From the NCBI RefSeq assembly GCF_014905175.1, contig NC_057793.1, forward strand, positions 6,510,001-6,574,000: 64,000 nucleotides of DNA, given 5' to 3'. The stretch's first letter is position 1, and the number at the start of each line of letters is the position of its first letter. Origin of the DNA: Aphidius gifuensis. Lineage: Eukaryota > Arthropoda > Insecta > Hymenoptera > Braconidae. Shown here one piece after another: positions 25,412 through 35,710 of the stretch. The position numbers and the translations under genes were made by a program. The notes beneath the pieces were generated by a model. The model ran no database searches and was not told where the DNA came from. It saw only the letters and a program-made list of their open reading frames with translations.

Positions 25412-26889
25412 TCATGTTTCAGGTAATTTTTTCAAATCAAGATCATCAAAATAAGGATGTTGAAGTGCAGCACGTGCTGATATACGATTTTCTGGATTAT
25501 AAATAAGCATTGCTTGAAGTAAATCAAGACCCTGTTCATCAAGTGGTTTTACCTGACTTGCTAAATTATTTGATGTCCAATTTGGAAATGTTGCTTTATA
25601 ATCAGAAAGCTGTGTAACACCTGGCCAATTTTCTTCTGTTGGTGTTCTCAAAACTCTGTTGATAAAATTAATAAATTGTCCAAGTATAAATAAACAAATA
25701 AATAGAAAATGATAATTGCTTGATTATTTTTTACCTGAAAATTCTGAATAATTGATCAATTTCACTGTCACCCTGGAACAGAGGTTTTTTAGTAGCCATT
25801 TCAGCAAATATACAACCAATACTCCAAACATCAATAGCACAAGTATATCTTGTTGTACCAAGTAATATTTCTGGTGCTCTGTACCAAAGTGTTACAACTT
25901 CATGAGTATATACTCTAACTGGTATACCAAATGCTCTACCAAGACCAAAATCAGCAACTTTAATACCACCTTGTTTATCAATCAAAAGATTTTGAGGTTT
26001 TAAATCACGATGAAGAACTCTACGTGTATGACAAAATAATACAGCTCTTGTTATCTAAATAATAACAACAACAAAAAACATCAATATAAAAATAAACCAA
26101 CAAGACAAAACAAAACATGACAATTTTGTATCAAATAAATAATCACCTGGTACAAATAGGACTTGACTGTTTCTGGTTCCATCAATTTACCAGTGCCCAA
26201 TGTGTCCATGTATTTTTTAAGATCCATTGTTAAATATTCAAATATCAAGTAGAGCTTTGATTCTTCCATTGATACATCCAACAAACCAACAATATTTGGA
26301 TGCTTTAATTCTTTGAGCAATGATATTTCACGAATTGCTGTTGATGGTATACCCTCATCATCACTTTCTAAACGTATTTTTTTCATGGCAACAATTTGAC
26401 CAGTTTTTTTATTTCTACCTTTGTAAACAACTCCATAAGTACCTGTTAACATAATTTAATTATTTTTTAATTATTTGTCAATTGATAATTGTGAGGTTAT
26501 CAAAACCATCAAAATAATAAATTAATAATTTAATTGTAAAAAAGACAAGGACACTGAGGCTGGTCCTCATGCTCAATCAACATCATCATCATCATTTTTT
26601 TATTATAAATAATTGGGCTTTTCTTTCTTAGCTACATCTTTGAATTATTAAATTAATAAATTAATAATATTTAAGGTAACAATAAATAATTTTTTAACAA
26701 ATTATTATTCATATTTTTTTTGGCAAGCACATGGGGACTCTAACATGAGGACAATACACCGGATGCATAAGAGAGAGAGAAAGAATTTTTTTTTTTTTTA
26801 TTTTCTTAAATAAAAGCAAAGCTTCTTGTTAATATTTTTTAATTTGTCTTACCTTCACCAATTTTTTCGATTCTCACAAAATTATCCAT
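25412..26889 (-). CDS. Cdk1: cyclin-dependent kinase 1 (cdc2)
   Basis: Four exons (26889-26853, 26442-26147, 26054-25735, 25655-25412) join to 298 residues, the normal Cdk1 length. It is the Ser/Thr kinase that, with cyclins A and B, drives entry into mitosis. Visible motifs: the glycine loop IGEGTYGVV with inhibitory sites Thr14 and Tyr15; catalytic lysine in VAMKKIRLE; the exact PSTAIRE cyclin-binding helix that marks Cdk1/2; HRDLKPQNLL; DFGLGRAFG; and activation segment VYTHEVVTLWYRAPE containing the CAK-phosphorylated threonine near residue 160. The C-terminus PENRISARAALQHPYF is typical. All catalytic residues are intact. Exon 1 encodes only 12 residues and the first intron is about 410 bp. 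An upstream box is duplicated about 0.67 kb further out. Confidence 0.97.
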
Positions 26890-26901
26890 TTTTTAAGTAA
26901 T

Positions 26902-26969
26902 GTTACCAAGGCAATTAATTAAACACAAACAATATTTAATTACACTCAATTAATATAACAATTATTTTA
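26902..26969. repeat. CDK1-proximal copy of a duplicated upstream box
   Basis: About 68 bp beginning just upstream of the CDK1 start codon is repeated at 27574-27643. The core (AATATTTAATTACAC, then AATTAA, then ATAACAATTATTTTA) differs at only about two positions over about 40 bp. Both copies face the minus strand and lie 5' of an ORF start. Confidence 0.65.
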
Positions 26970-27273
26970 AATTATTAATATTAATTTTTGTAATTTTATA
27001 TTGACGATTTGATGCTTACACCTGCATGAGAGAAAAAAAATATATTCGTTGGACATTCAGCATTTGTAACGCTCAGAATTCAAACATTTATTTAATGTTT
27101 TTTTTTATGGGGGCGCTATGTTGTTTATGTGTGTGTGTATGTGTATGTTTCAACATTTATCAACACATATACTCATACACAACAAAAAAAAAAAAAGGCG
27201 GTTTAATTTGTTTACTAGTAAAAATAATAATAATAATAATTAAACAATATCGACAAAAATGGCATGAATGATT

Positions 27274-27496
27274 TTACACTGGATTGGCTGAAAAAAAATG
27301 TATGAAATTCAAAAAGACCATGAAGAAAAATGAAAAAATAAACATGTCTCTCACAACAATAATGATCAGCATCAAGTGGACCATGTCCAAGATCACAATC
27401 ATCAATGTCAACAACACCAACTGGTGACATTGCATCACAAGAAAGTGGACCACTTGATGCATCAATTATTTTGTCAATGTCAGCAGCTCTAGACAT
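27274..27496 (-). CDS. possible small two-exon gene, 51 residues, unknown
   Basis: The stretch is clearly less AT-biased than its surroundings. ATG at 27496 opens MSRAADIDKIIDASSG, followed by an acidic Asp/Gly/Pro/Cys-rich segment (VVDIDDCDLGHGPLDADHYC). A 67-bp T-rich intron fits well: donor GTGAGA after 27355 and acceptor TTTTTTTTCAG before 27287. The spliced frame then ends SNPV-stop at 27274. Without splicing the ORF runs on as a Phe/Tyr-rich reading of intron-like sequence, which argues for the splice. No family is recognised. It sits between CDK1 and RSRC2 on the same strand, downstream of the second copy of the duplicated CDK1 upstream box. It could also be an untranslated or alternative first exon of CDK1. 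Confidence 0.35.
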
Positions 27497-27573
27497 CAAA
27501 TCCACCAACAATTAATTAATGATTGATCAATCAATCAATTAATTTCAGTTAATAATTATGCATCTTTTAAATA

Positions 27574-27643
27574 ATTATACCAAGAGAATAAATTAATCAC
27601 AAATAATATTTAATTACACTTAATTAAAATAACAATTATTTTA
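27574..27643. repeat. distal copy of the duplicated CDK1 upstream box
   Basis: The partner of the box at 26902-26969. It lies about 80 bp upstream of the start codon of the possible 51-residue gene. Confidence 0.65.
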
Positions 27644-27933
27644 GAGGATTTTTTTTTTTTTGAAAAATTTAGTTTTTTAATTATTATTATATCATCATTT
27701 ACAAGATACTATTATTAATAATAATTACAAGTTTAATTATTGTTGTTTTGATAATTATTTGAAAAATTCACATTATAATAAGTCACATAGTTTTTTAATC
27801 TAGATATTGAATTAAAAAAAAAAAAAAGAAAAGAAAAAATATCGACAATTAATTTTTAAACTTAATTGGTAAAAATTAATTGTACTAATGTAAATAATAT
27901 TATAAATCTTTGATTAAGTATTGATATTATTAT

Positions 27934-30771
27934 TTATCGTGTAAATTGATAGCCACTACTTGCATAACCAAGTCCAACACCACGTTGTGTATGTGTTGTT
28001 GCTCTTGCAACTTCATATTGTTGTTCCATATTACTAAACATTTCTTCTTGTTTTTTGAGTATATCTGGTTTTTGTCCAGGTGATTGTGTTGATGATGATG
28101 ATGCTGCTGTTGTTGCTGCAACTTCACCCTTGATACCCATTAATCTTTTAAATTTTGCAGTCATTTTACCATCTTGATCTTGAGTAAATGTCGTTGCCAG
28201 CCATGTGTTTGTTGAACCAACAGCAGCTGTTTTATTTCCCTCATCTTGTTTTGCCTGCAACAAATTAAAACATCAATATAATATATATATTTATTGTAAA
28301 ACATATTTTTTTTGTTGAATTATAAATTATATATTACCTTATTTGCCCATAATAATTTTCTTTTTTGTATTTGTTCAGCATATTTTCCTTGTGTTGATGC
28401 TGTCAATGGATTATAATAATTTTGTTCAATTCCACTTGTTGGAATAATATTATCTGGCGTTTTTAATTCAATACCAAGATTTTCAAGTTTAGCTAATTTA
28501 TTACGATTTTTTTCTTCACGATAACTCATTGGTCTTGATTGTTGAATTGTACGTTCTTTTGATCTTGAACGTGAACGTCTATCTTTATAATTTGATGATG
28601 ATGATGATGATGAACGATAACTAATATCATCACGATGTCTTTCTTTTCTATCACGTCTAGAATTTCTTCTATCACGATCTCTTTTTTTTTCTTTATGCGA
28701 ATCATCACGATAATCACGTTCAAATTTATCACTTGTTTTATCATCACGTTTGTCATTTTTATTTGTTAAATATTTTTCTTTTTTACGTTCATAATCACGT
28801 GATTTTCTATTATCATCATCATCATCATGATGTTTTTTATTTTTATAATCATTTTCACGACGTTTATCATCATTGTGTCTTCTTGATGATGATGATGATG
28901 ATGTTCTGTCTTCATGACGATGACGTTCATGCTTGCTATCACCACTGGCACCACGTGATTCTCGATGTTTATCATCACCAACTGAATTCCTGTAAAACAT
29001 TTACGATTCTGCAGGATATGACCACACAGATTGTTATTATTCAATAAGCTAAATATTTTCTTTTTTTTTCTTTTGATTGAAAAAAAAAAAAAAAAAACAA
29101 ACAAAAAGGTTTCCAAATTTACTGTGACGGGTTTGATTTTAATTTTATTTTTTGTTTTTATTAAAATAATTTATGATACCTCTGATTTGATGATAATCTT
29201 CTTGATGATGAATCTGACTTTGGTCCACTGCATGATTCAACTGGTGATTGACTTTTTCCTCTTCCATTTTCACTGTTATTTTCACTTGAATTATTGTTGT
29301 TGTTGTTGTTGTTGTTGCTTTCCTAAAGAAAATACCAATACAAAAAAAAAATATATAATATTTATTTTATCAATATTACTAAATTAAAAAATTAATAAAA
29401 ATGACTCAAGATAAAATAGCAAAAAATTTAAATTAAAAATGTATTTTCAATTTATCCTGGGTCATTTTTTTCATGACTCATGACTCATTTTAACTCGAGT
29501 CAATATATCATTTTATAAATTTCATCATTTTTATATCTCAAAAAAAATATAAATACTCCCAAAACCGTTTTACAGTTTGATTTTAAAATTAATAACATTT
29601 GTGCTTTATTTTCTTTTTTTTTAAATTAACAAATTAATTTTAAAAAAATAAAATAAATAAATCACATTTTAATTAGTTAATTAAAGTTAGTTGAAATAAT
29701 TTCCTAAATTTTTTGTTTTTTTTTTTTTTTGTATTTTCTTTTGTTACCTTTTTGGTTCAGCATTTTCTACTCACCGATATCTTCAGAATAGGACTTGGGG
29801 GTAGACTTGAGTAAGACCCTCGTAATCAGCATTGACCTTTTTGCCGAAGGTGCGTAGATATTGTATCATGAATTACCAACAGAGGCTACGTGTTAATATT
29901 TTTTTTACGAAATGGCAATTATTCCCAATTTATAAAAATAGATTTTTTCATTTTTTTTTTTTTCATCAATCAATTAAAAAAATATAAAATAAATAATCAA
30001 TAATAATATCTACATTATATACTCATTTTATCTTTGACCTTTTTACTCTATTTTTATAATAATTTTATATTCAATTTAATAATAATAATAATCATATTGA
30101 TAGAAAATTTAATTAAATATTTTTTGGTACTCCCTACATCCATGTCCTAAACCTCATCTATTTTTTATCATTATCATTAAATACTTATTTACTCATTTTA
30201 TTTACCAGTTTGTTTGTTTTTTTTTTTCTTAAATTTAAATTTTATACATTTGATTATTTAATACCTCACTCATGTCCATCTGCATTGGCTCATAATTGTC
30301 ATTCAATTGTTCCTTTGATGTGGATGTTGATTTCCCCTTGATATTCTATTTTTATAATGAAAAAAAAAAACAAATATAAATCAACAATAAATCATAACAA
30401 CATAAATTTGTAATTTGATATGTCATCAAAAAAGCCAATTAAAAATCTCATACTAATTATTATTATTATAAACAAATGATTACTATTGTTATTATTTAAA
30501 ATATAAATTTTACGAAAAATTGATTTAATAGTTGATTAAAATTAAAATTAATAACAAAAAATTCGATAAGTATGATGTGTGTGTATGTGTAGATGTGAGG
30601 GTGTATTAATTGATTAGTAAAAAAAAAGAGTAAAAATAAATATTTATTGATGGATGTTCAGCCCAAGTTGTATATTATTTTTTAATAAATCATAATTATT
30701 TTATTTACCTTTGAATCTTCTGAATAATCACTATTTTCTCCATCACTACCATAATTTGCAAGTGAATCCAT
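27934..30771 (-). CDS. Rsrc2: arginine/serine-rich coiled-coil protein 2 (SMAP domain)
   Basis: Five exons (30771-30709, 30345-30265, 29322-29180, 28989-28338, 28254-27934) join to 419 residues, starting MDSLANYGSDGENSDYSED. The N-terminal third is Ser/Asn/acidic, including a poly-Asn run. The central exon is an Arg/Ser/Asp/His-rich RS-like region, as in nuclear proteins linked to splicing. The C-terminus is the diagnostic part: LTASTQGKYAEQIQKRKLLW, then KMTAKFKRLMGIK, and MFSNMEQQYEVARATTHTQR followed by GVGLGYASS. These match the conserved SMAP-type C-terminus of RSRC2. Its exact molecular role is not well defined. It is head-to-head with TIMM22. Trinucleotide-rich coding sequence explains several His- or Ile-rich shadow ORFs here. 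Confidence 0.88.
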
Positions 30772-31642
30772 AATGGCGTTGGTTATTAAATATACCTATT
30801 TATTTTTTTTTAGAGCTTTAATTTTTTTATGTTTATTTCAGCGTTGTGGTTTTTACACTTTTTTTTCTCTCTCTCTCTTTTACTCTCTTTACTCTCTCAA
30901 GCTCTATTATTTCAGTCGATAATTCAGATAACTATTCCTCCGGCAAAAACTTATGACGGAGAAAAATTTTTTTTAGACAAATTTTTCGACAGAATATTAA
31001 TCCAATATTAATATTATGATATAGCAATTATTTATAATTAATTGTATTTTAATCTGGTGCAAATATATTTTGCCGATAATGGCCTGTTGGCTAAAAATTT
31101 TTCTGTCAAAAATTTCTTTTGATTTCTATCGGAGAAATTAAGGTTTTTTTTAAACACCAAAAAATTTTAGATGAGATCTGTTTACACCACACACACACTA
31201 TTTAATAATAATAATAATAAACAACAACAAATAAGAATTAGAATTGGAAAACTCAATGAAAAAAAATTAAATTAAATTTCAAACAATTTAATAAATCATT
31301 TAAAAAACAAAGAAATAGATAAGTCAATTGTTTGTTTTTAAATTAAATCATCATTTTTTACTAGACATAGGTAATAATTATCAAGACTTTATTCAAGTAT
31401 ATAACCTTAATTTCAACAATAACATGTGAGTAGTTGATCAATGTTTGACAATAATAATTAATTAATTAATAATAAATAATAATATGTGGTTTTGTTTTGC
31501 TGATTTTACAGAATGACGTTGATATTATCTAATTTATATTAAAACAAAAATAACATCTGCTCAAGTGATACTACTATTATTGATGAAAAAAAAATAAATA
31601 AATTAGTAGTTGAATATAAAAATAAATAAATAATAATTAAAA
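30772..31642. promoter_or_regulatory. head-to-head intergenic region RSRC2/TIMM22
   Basis: About 0.87 kb between divergent start codons, so both promoters must lie here. It holds a CT/TC-rich tract (about 30868-30902) and an imperfect inverted pair of CCGGCAAAAA/CCGATA-type words around 30935-31140. No core promoter element can be named with confidence. Confidence 0.45.
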
Positions 31643-32373
31643 ATGTTGAATTTTACACCACCAAAAATGCCAGTAGCACCAAAAATTCCAGACAGTGAAA
31701 GACGAGTATTTTTAAATGATCCAACACTCGATAAAATTGCAGTACATTTAATTGGTAATCAGGCTAGATTTAGAGACAATATTATAATACCAAGAGGACC
31801 AATTCCAGTTTACATAAAAACAAATCAAGAAAAACAAATGGAAATGGTTATGGAAAGTTGTCTTTTTAAAAGTGTCATGAGTTGTGTAATGGGTTTTGGT
31901 CTTGGTGCAGCATTTGGTTTATTTACATCAAGTGTTAATCCAAATGTTGCTGCTGTTGAAAAACAACAAACAGCTAGAGAAGTTTTTCGTGAAATAAAAA
32001 CATCAACATTAGCATCAGCTAAAAGTTTTGCTGTTATTGGCTGTGTATTTTCTGGAATTGAATGTGTCATAGAATCTGTGAGTAATAATTTATTTATTTT
32101 TTAACACAGTAATATTAATTGTTTAATAATTAATTAATTCATTTTTAGTATCGTGGTCAGAGTGATTGGAAAAATGGTACATATGCTGGTGGATTTACTG
32201 GAGGAATCATTGGCCTCAGAGGTAATTAATAATATTATTTATTGTTATAATAGAGAGACAGAGTTTATTAATTTTCATATGTTTATTTTACAGCTGGTGT
32301 TAAAGCTGGTATAATTGGAGCTGCTGGTTTTGCTGCATTTTCAACAGTAATTGATCATTACATGCATGGCTAA
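31643..32373 (+). CDS. Timm22: mitochondrial inner membrane translocase subunit Tim22
   Basis: Three exons (31643-32077, 32149-32221, 32294-32373) join to 195 residues. Tim22 is the channel of the TIM22 complex, which inserts multi-spanning carrier proteins into the mitochondrial inner membrane. The Tim17/22/23-type fold is visible: an N-terminal intermembrane-space segment; ESCLFKSVMSCVMGFGLGAA as the first Gly-rich transmembrane helix; SFAVIGCVFSGIECVIES with a conserved Cys; YRGQSDWKNGTYAGGFTGG followed by IIGLRAG; and a last helix ending FSTVIDHYM. The YRG...D..N...AGG..G signature is diagnostic. The length matches animal Tim22. Confidence 0.95.
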
Positions 32374-32916
32374 TTACTCAGATAACATCAAGAATAGTTT
32401 ATAAAATTAAAAAAAAAAAAATTATAATTGCTTGTATAAAAAAAAATCAAAGAGAACACAATAATAGTTTGTGCAATTGTTCAATAAAAAATAATTACAA
32501 ATTATAAGTTATTAAAGTTTAATAAAAGTTATTTTAGTATAAAAAAAAAGCACTCAGATTGATTATAAAACTAAGTTTAATATTTTTTTATTTTTAAATG
32601 TAATAGGATAATGATTTTTTGGAGTAAAATTAACGGGGTAAATTTATCAGTGAAGATGATGTAATATTATCAAATATTAATTTCATTTTTTTATATTTTT
32701 TTAAGATTTTTTTTTTTATCACAGGACTCTTCAACAACCAATCAGAAAATATTAAACAGTATTGCCAACTTGCCATATTAAAAAATTTTATAAAATAATA
32801 ATAATGGTAATAAATAAATATAAATAATACATTAGATTGTTGACAAGTATAGATCAATTGAATAAAAACAGATATATATTTTGAATTTTATAATTATATT
32901 TGATGATTAATTTAAA

Positions 32917-33643
32917 ATGAGTGATAGTGATTCATCTGAAGATAAATTTTCCAAAAAAGCAATTCAAGAATCTATGGGTTCTCTTTTTTTACAGTGTGAT
33001 AAAAATAATGAATCAACAACTTCATCATCTTCTGGTATTTATTTATTTATTCTAATTAATTTTATAGTTAATTTAATAATTTAATCTATTTTAATTATTG
33101 TTTTTTGTTAAAGATAAAAATGGAGTAAAAGCCTCATTGAGAATAAATCAATCAGAAAATGATTTTGTTAATTTTGGAGTAACAAAAAATTATCAAGAAA
33201 ATGTTGCTAAAAAATTATCTGAAATTCTTGAAAGGTAAATTAATTATTTAAATACCATATAAATAAAAATCTAATTTATTTATTAATTTATTTACAGAGA
33301 TATTGAAGTTGAAGAAAATAATGTAGAAAATAAAAAAAAATCAAAAAAGAAAAAAACTAAAAAGCACAATGATTCAGTTGGTGTTAAATTATTCAATGAA
33401 TCAAAAACAATATTAACAAATAATAATGACGATTTATTAATTGATAATCCAAATATTAATAACAAAAGAAAATTAATTTGTAAAAAAAATAATGTTAACT
33501 TGGCAAGTAGATGCAAAGAAGCAGCAGTTGATCCAGATTGGATATTAAATAAATGTGAAATTAAATATTGGAATGAAAGACCAAAAGGTCTTGTTTATAA
33601 ATATAAAAAAATGCCAAATGGATTGTTAATTGAGCAACAATAA
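32917..33643 (+). CDS. CUSTOS homolog
   Basis: Three exons (32917-33034, 33114-33234, 33298-33643) join to 194 residues. The protein is Ser/Asp-rich at the N-terminus (MSDSDSSEDKFSKKAI). It has a short conserved segment DFVNFGVTKNYQENVAKKL, a Lys-rich basic stretch resembling a nuclear localisation signal (NKKKSKKKKTKK), and LASRCKEAAVDPDWIL near the C-terminus. The VAKKL block, the basic run and the C-(K/R)-EAAV block are the features of the CUSTOS (C12orf43) family, a nuclear-envelope-associated modulator of Wnt signalling described in vertebrates. Whether the insect protein has that role is not known. It lies directly downstream of TIMM22 on the same strand. Confidence 0.75.
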
Positions 33644-34023
33644 TAATAATTAAATAAAAATCTATTAAAATTGTTTTTAATTTTTTGTAATATTTATTTA
33701 GTCATAATTAATTTATTATTTTGCTAATTTTAAAAGACAAAAAGTGGAACTATTATTATAAATTTAAAGCAGTATTTTAACTATTTATTTGTTTATTTTT
33801 TATAAATAATAAACACGTGTTTATATATTGCAAATATAAACAATAACATATTAACATGCAGTGTTGCCATCTGGTCGTTTGTACTTTTTAGAGTTGGTAC
33901 TACTTGTTGAGGTTGATCAACCACATGTCCACATGGAACTACAGGAACCACATCTTGTCAATTGTCAAATAACAAATAACAACTTTACTGTTTACAATAA
34001 TATAGCAACAACTTAATATAACA

Positions 34024-35441
34024 ATGAGTGAAAATAATAGCTCAAGTAGCATAAATATATGCAAAATGTAAGTAACATTATTGTAATTAAATTAGAATTT
34101 TTTTTAATTGTTTATTGTTTATTGTTAATAAATTTAACAGATGTAACAATGGTCGAGCAATTTATACATGTCCAAGATGCTCAGTGTGTTATTGTTCAGT
34201 TGATTGTTATAAATCAACTTCACATATGGATTGTTCAGAAGAATTTTACAAAGAATGTGTTGAGCTAGAATTAAAAAATCCTGTTAATCAAAATGATAAA
34301 AATAAAATGGAAGAAATATTAAAAAGAGTTTATCAATCAGATGGTTCTTATCCTGATGACAGAAGTGAAGATAATGATGATGGTTCTGATGTTGATTCTG
34401 ACGACGATGACGAGGTCATTGAAAATATCATAATTATATTTAATTCTTCTAAGCAATATACTAATGATAAATAATTTTTATACTTAATTCTAGCTACCTG
34501 ATCTTGCTGAAAGAATAAAAAATATTGATTTAAATAATGCTGATGAACTTTGGGCTGTATTATCAGAATCTGAACGTCAAGAGTTCGAAGCTATTATTAA
34601 AAATGGAGAAGAAGATAAAATATTGCCATTGTGGGAGCCATGGTGGACAAAAGTTGATGAAAAAAAACTTGTTGAAGTTGTTGATGAATCAAATGATACT
34701 GAGAAAAAATTAAATAATAATTTACCAGTTGTCATGAACATACCAGTCATTGAATCATTAGAGGTAACTAAAGCTGTTATTAATTTATTATTTTTATCAA
34801 CTTAAAAATAAATTAATTTATTTCAGAAAGCATCACCACTTGTTGCATATAATTTGTTGAACGTATTGAGTTCTTACATATGCACTGTACTTCATTACAA
34901 TGGTGAACATCAAAATTCACCAGATGATGCTGTCATCATGTTTCTGGAATTAAATGACAATATAAAAAACAATAAAGTATTTGACGATTCAAGAACAGCT
35001 GTTGATTGTGTTGTCAATAAAGCACTTGAAGTAAATATAATTATGAATTAACAAAGTAATAAATTAATTGTACTTATTAATGTTTAAAATATATTATTTT
35101 AGCTTGGATTACTTCCTGATGATGATATTGACGAAGGCAAAGAAGCGATTGAATCTTCACTTAAGCAAATCATCAGTGGACCTAGTGAACAACAACATAA
35201 TTTATATATTTTAACAGCTTTATCAGACTTACATGACATGTTCACGAAAGCCAAACAAAAAGCATCAAAGGAACAATCAAATTCAGTCTCACAATTACCA
35301 AAAAAAATGCAAATCAAAATTGATGATAAATGTGTTAATTTTATGAGTAAAAAATATCAATTTTATTTTAAAAAATTAGAATATTATTTAGCATGGGTTA
35401 ATCATTATCCAAATAAAATGACAAAAATAATTATTGAATAA
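34024..35441 (+). CDS. Znhit2: zinc finger HIT domain-containing protein 2
   Basis: Five exons (34024-34067, 34141-34414, 34494-34763, 34827-35030, 35103-35441) join to 376 residues. The HIT zinc finger is at residues about 13-50: paired cysteines in CKICNNGRAIYTCPRC, CYCSVDC and a closing HMDC. An acidic patch (DVDSDDDDE) and the family block LWAVLSESERQEFEAIIKNG with LPLWEPWW follow. The C-terminal helical region ends YYLAWVNHYP. ZNHIT2 works with the R2TP/HSP90 chaperone system and links it to U5 snRNP assembly, based on work in other animals. The third-exon donor (GAG-GTCATT) is weak, but the frame and the protein continuity support it. Confidence 0.92.
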
Positions 35442-35710
35442 ACTATATTCAGACCATCAATTGTAAAATGAAAATAAATAAAATACAAGATAAATATTCA
35501 AGAAATATATTATTTTATTGACAATAATTTTTTTTTTTTTAAGCAAACCATCAAGTTTTATATTATAATACTTTTAATAATTTCATCATGATTATATAGT
35601 TTTATGTATTTATAATTCGTAACTTGATAAAAAGAAGAAAAAAAAATTGATTTGTTTTGAACAAAATCAAGAGATTAATTATTTTTTTAATTTTAAATTT
35701 CCTTGTTTTA

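Noticed and set aside
28526..29116. His- or Ile-rich ORFs on both strands over RSRC2
   Set aside because: Frame shadows of the RS/Asp-rich coding exon built from ATC/GAT repeats.
30935..31145. Imperfect inverted words in the RSRC2/TIMM22 spacer as a possible MITE
   Set aside because: The arms align poorly, and no target-site duplication or second copy was seen.
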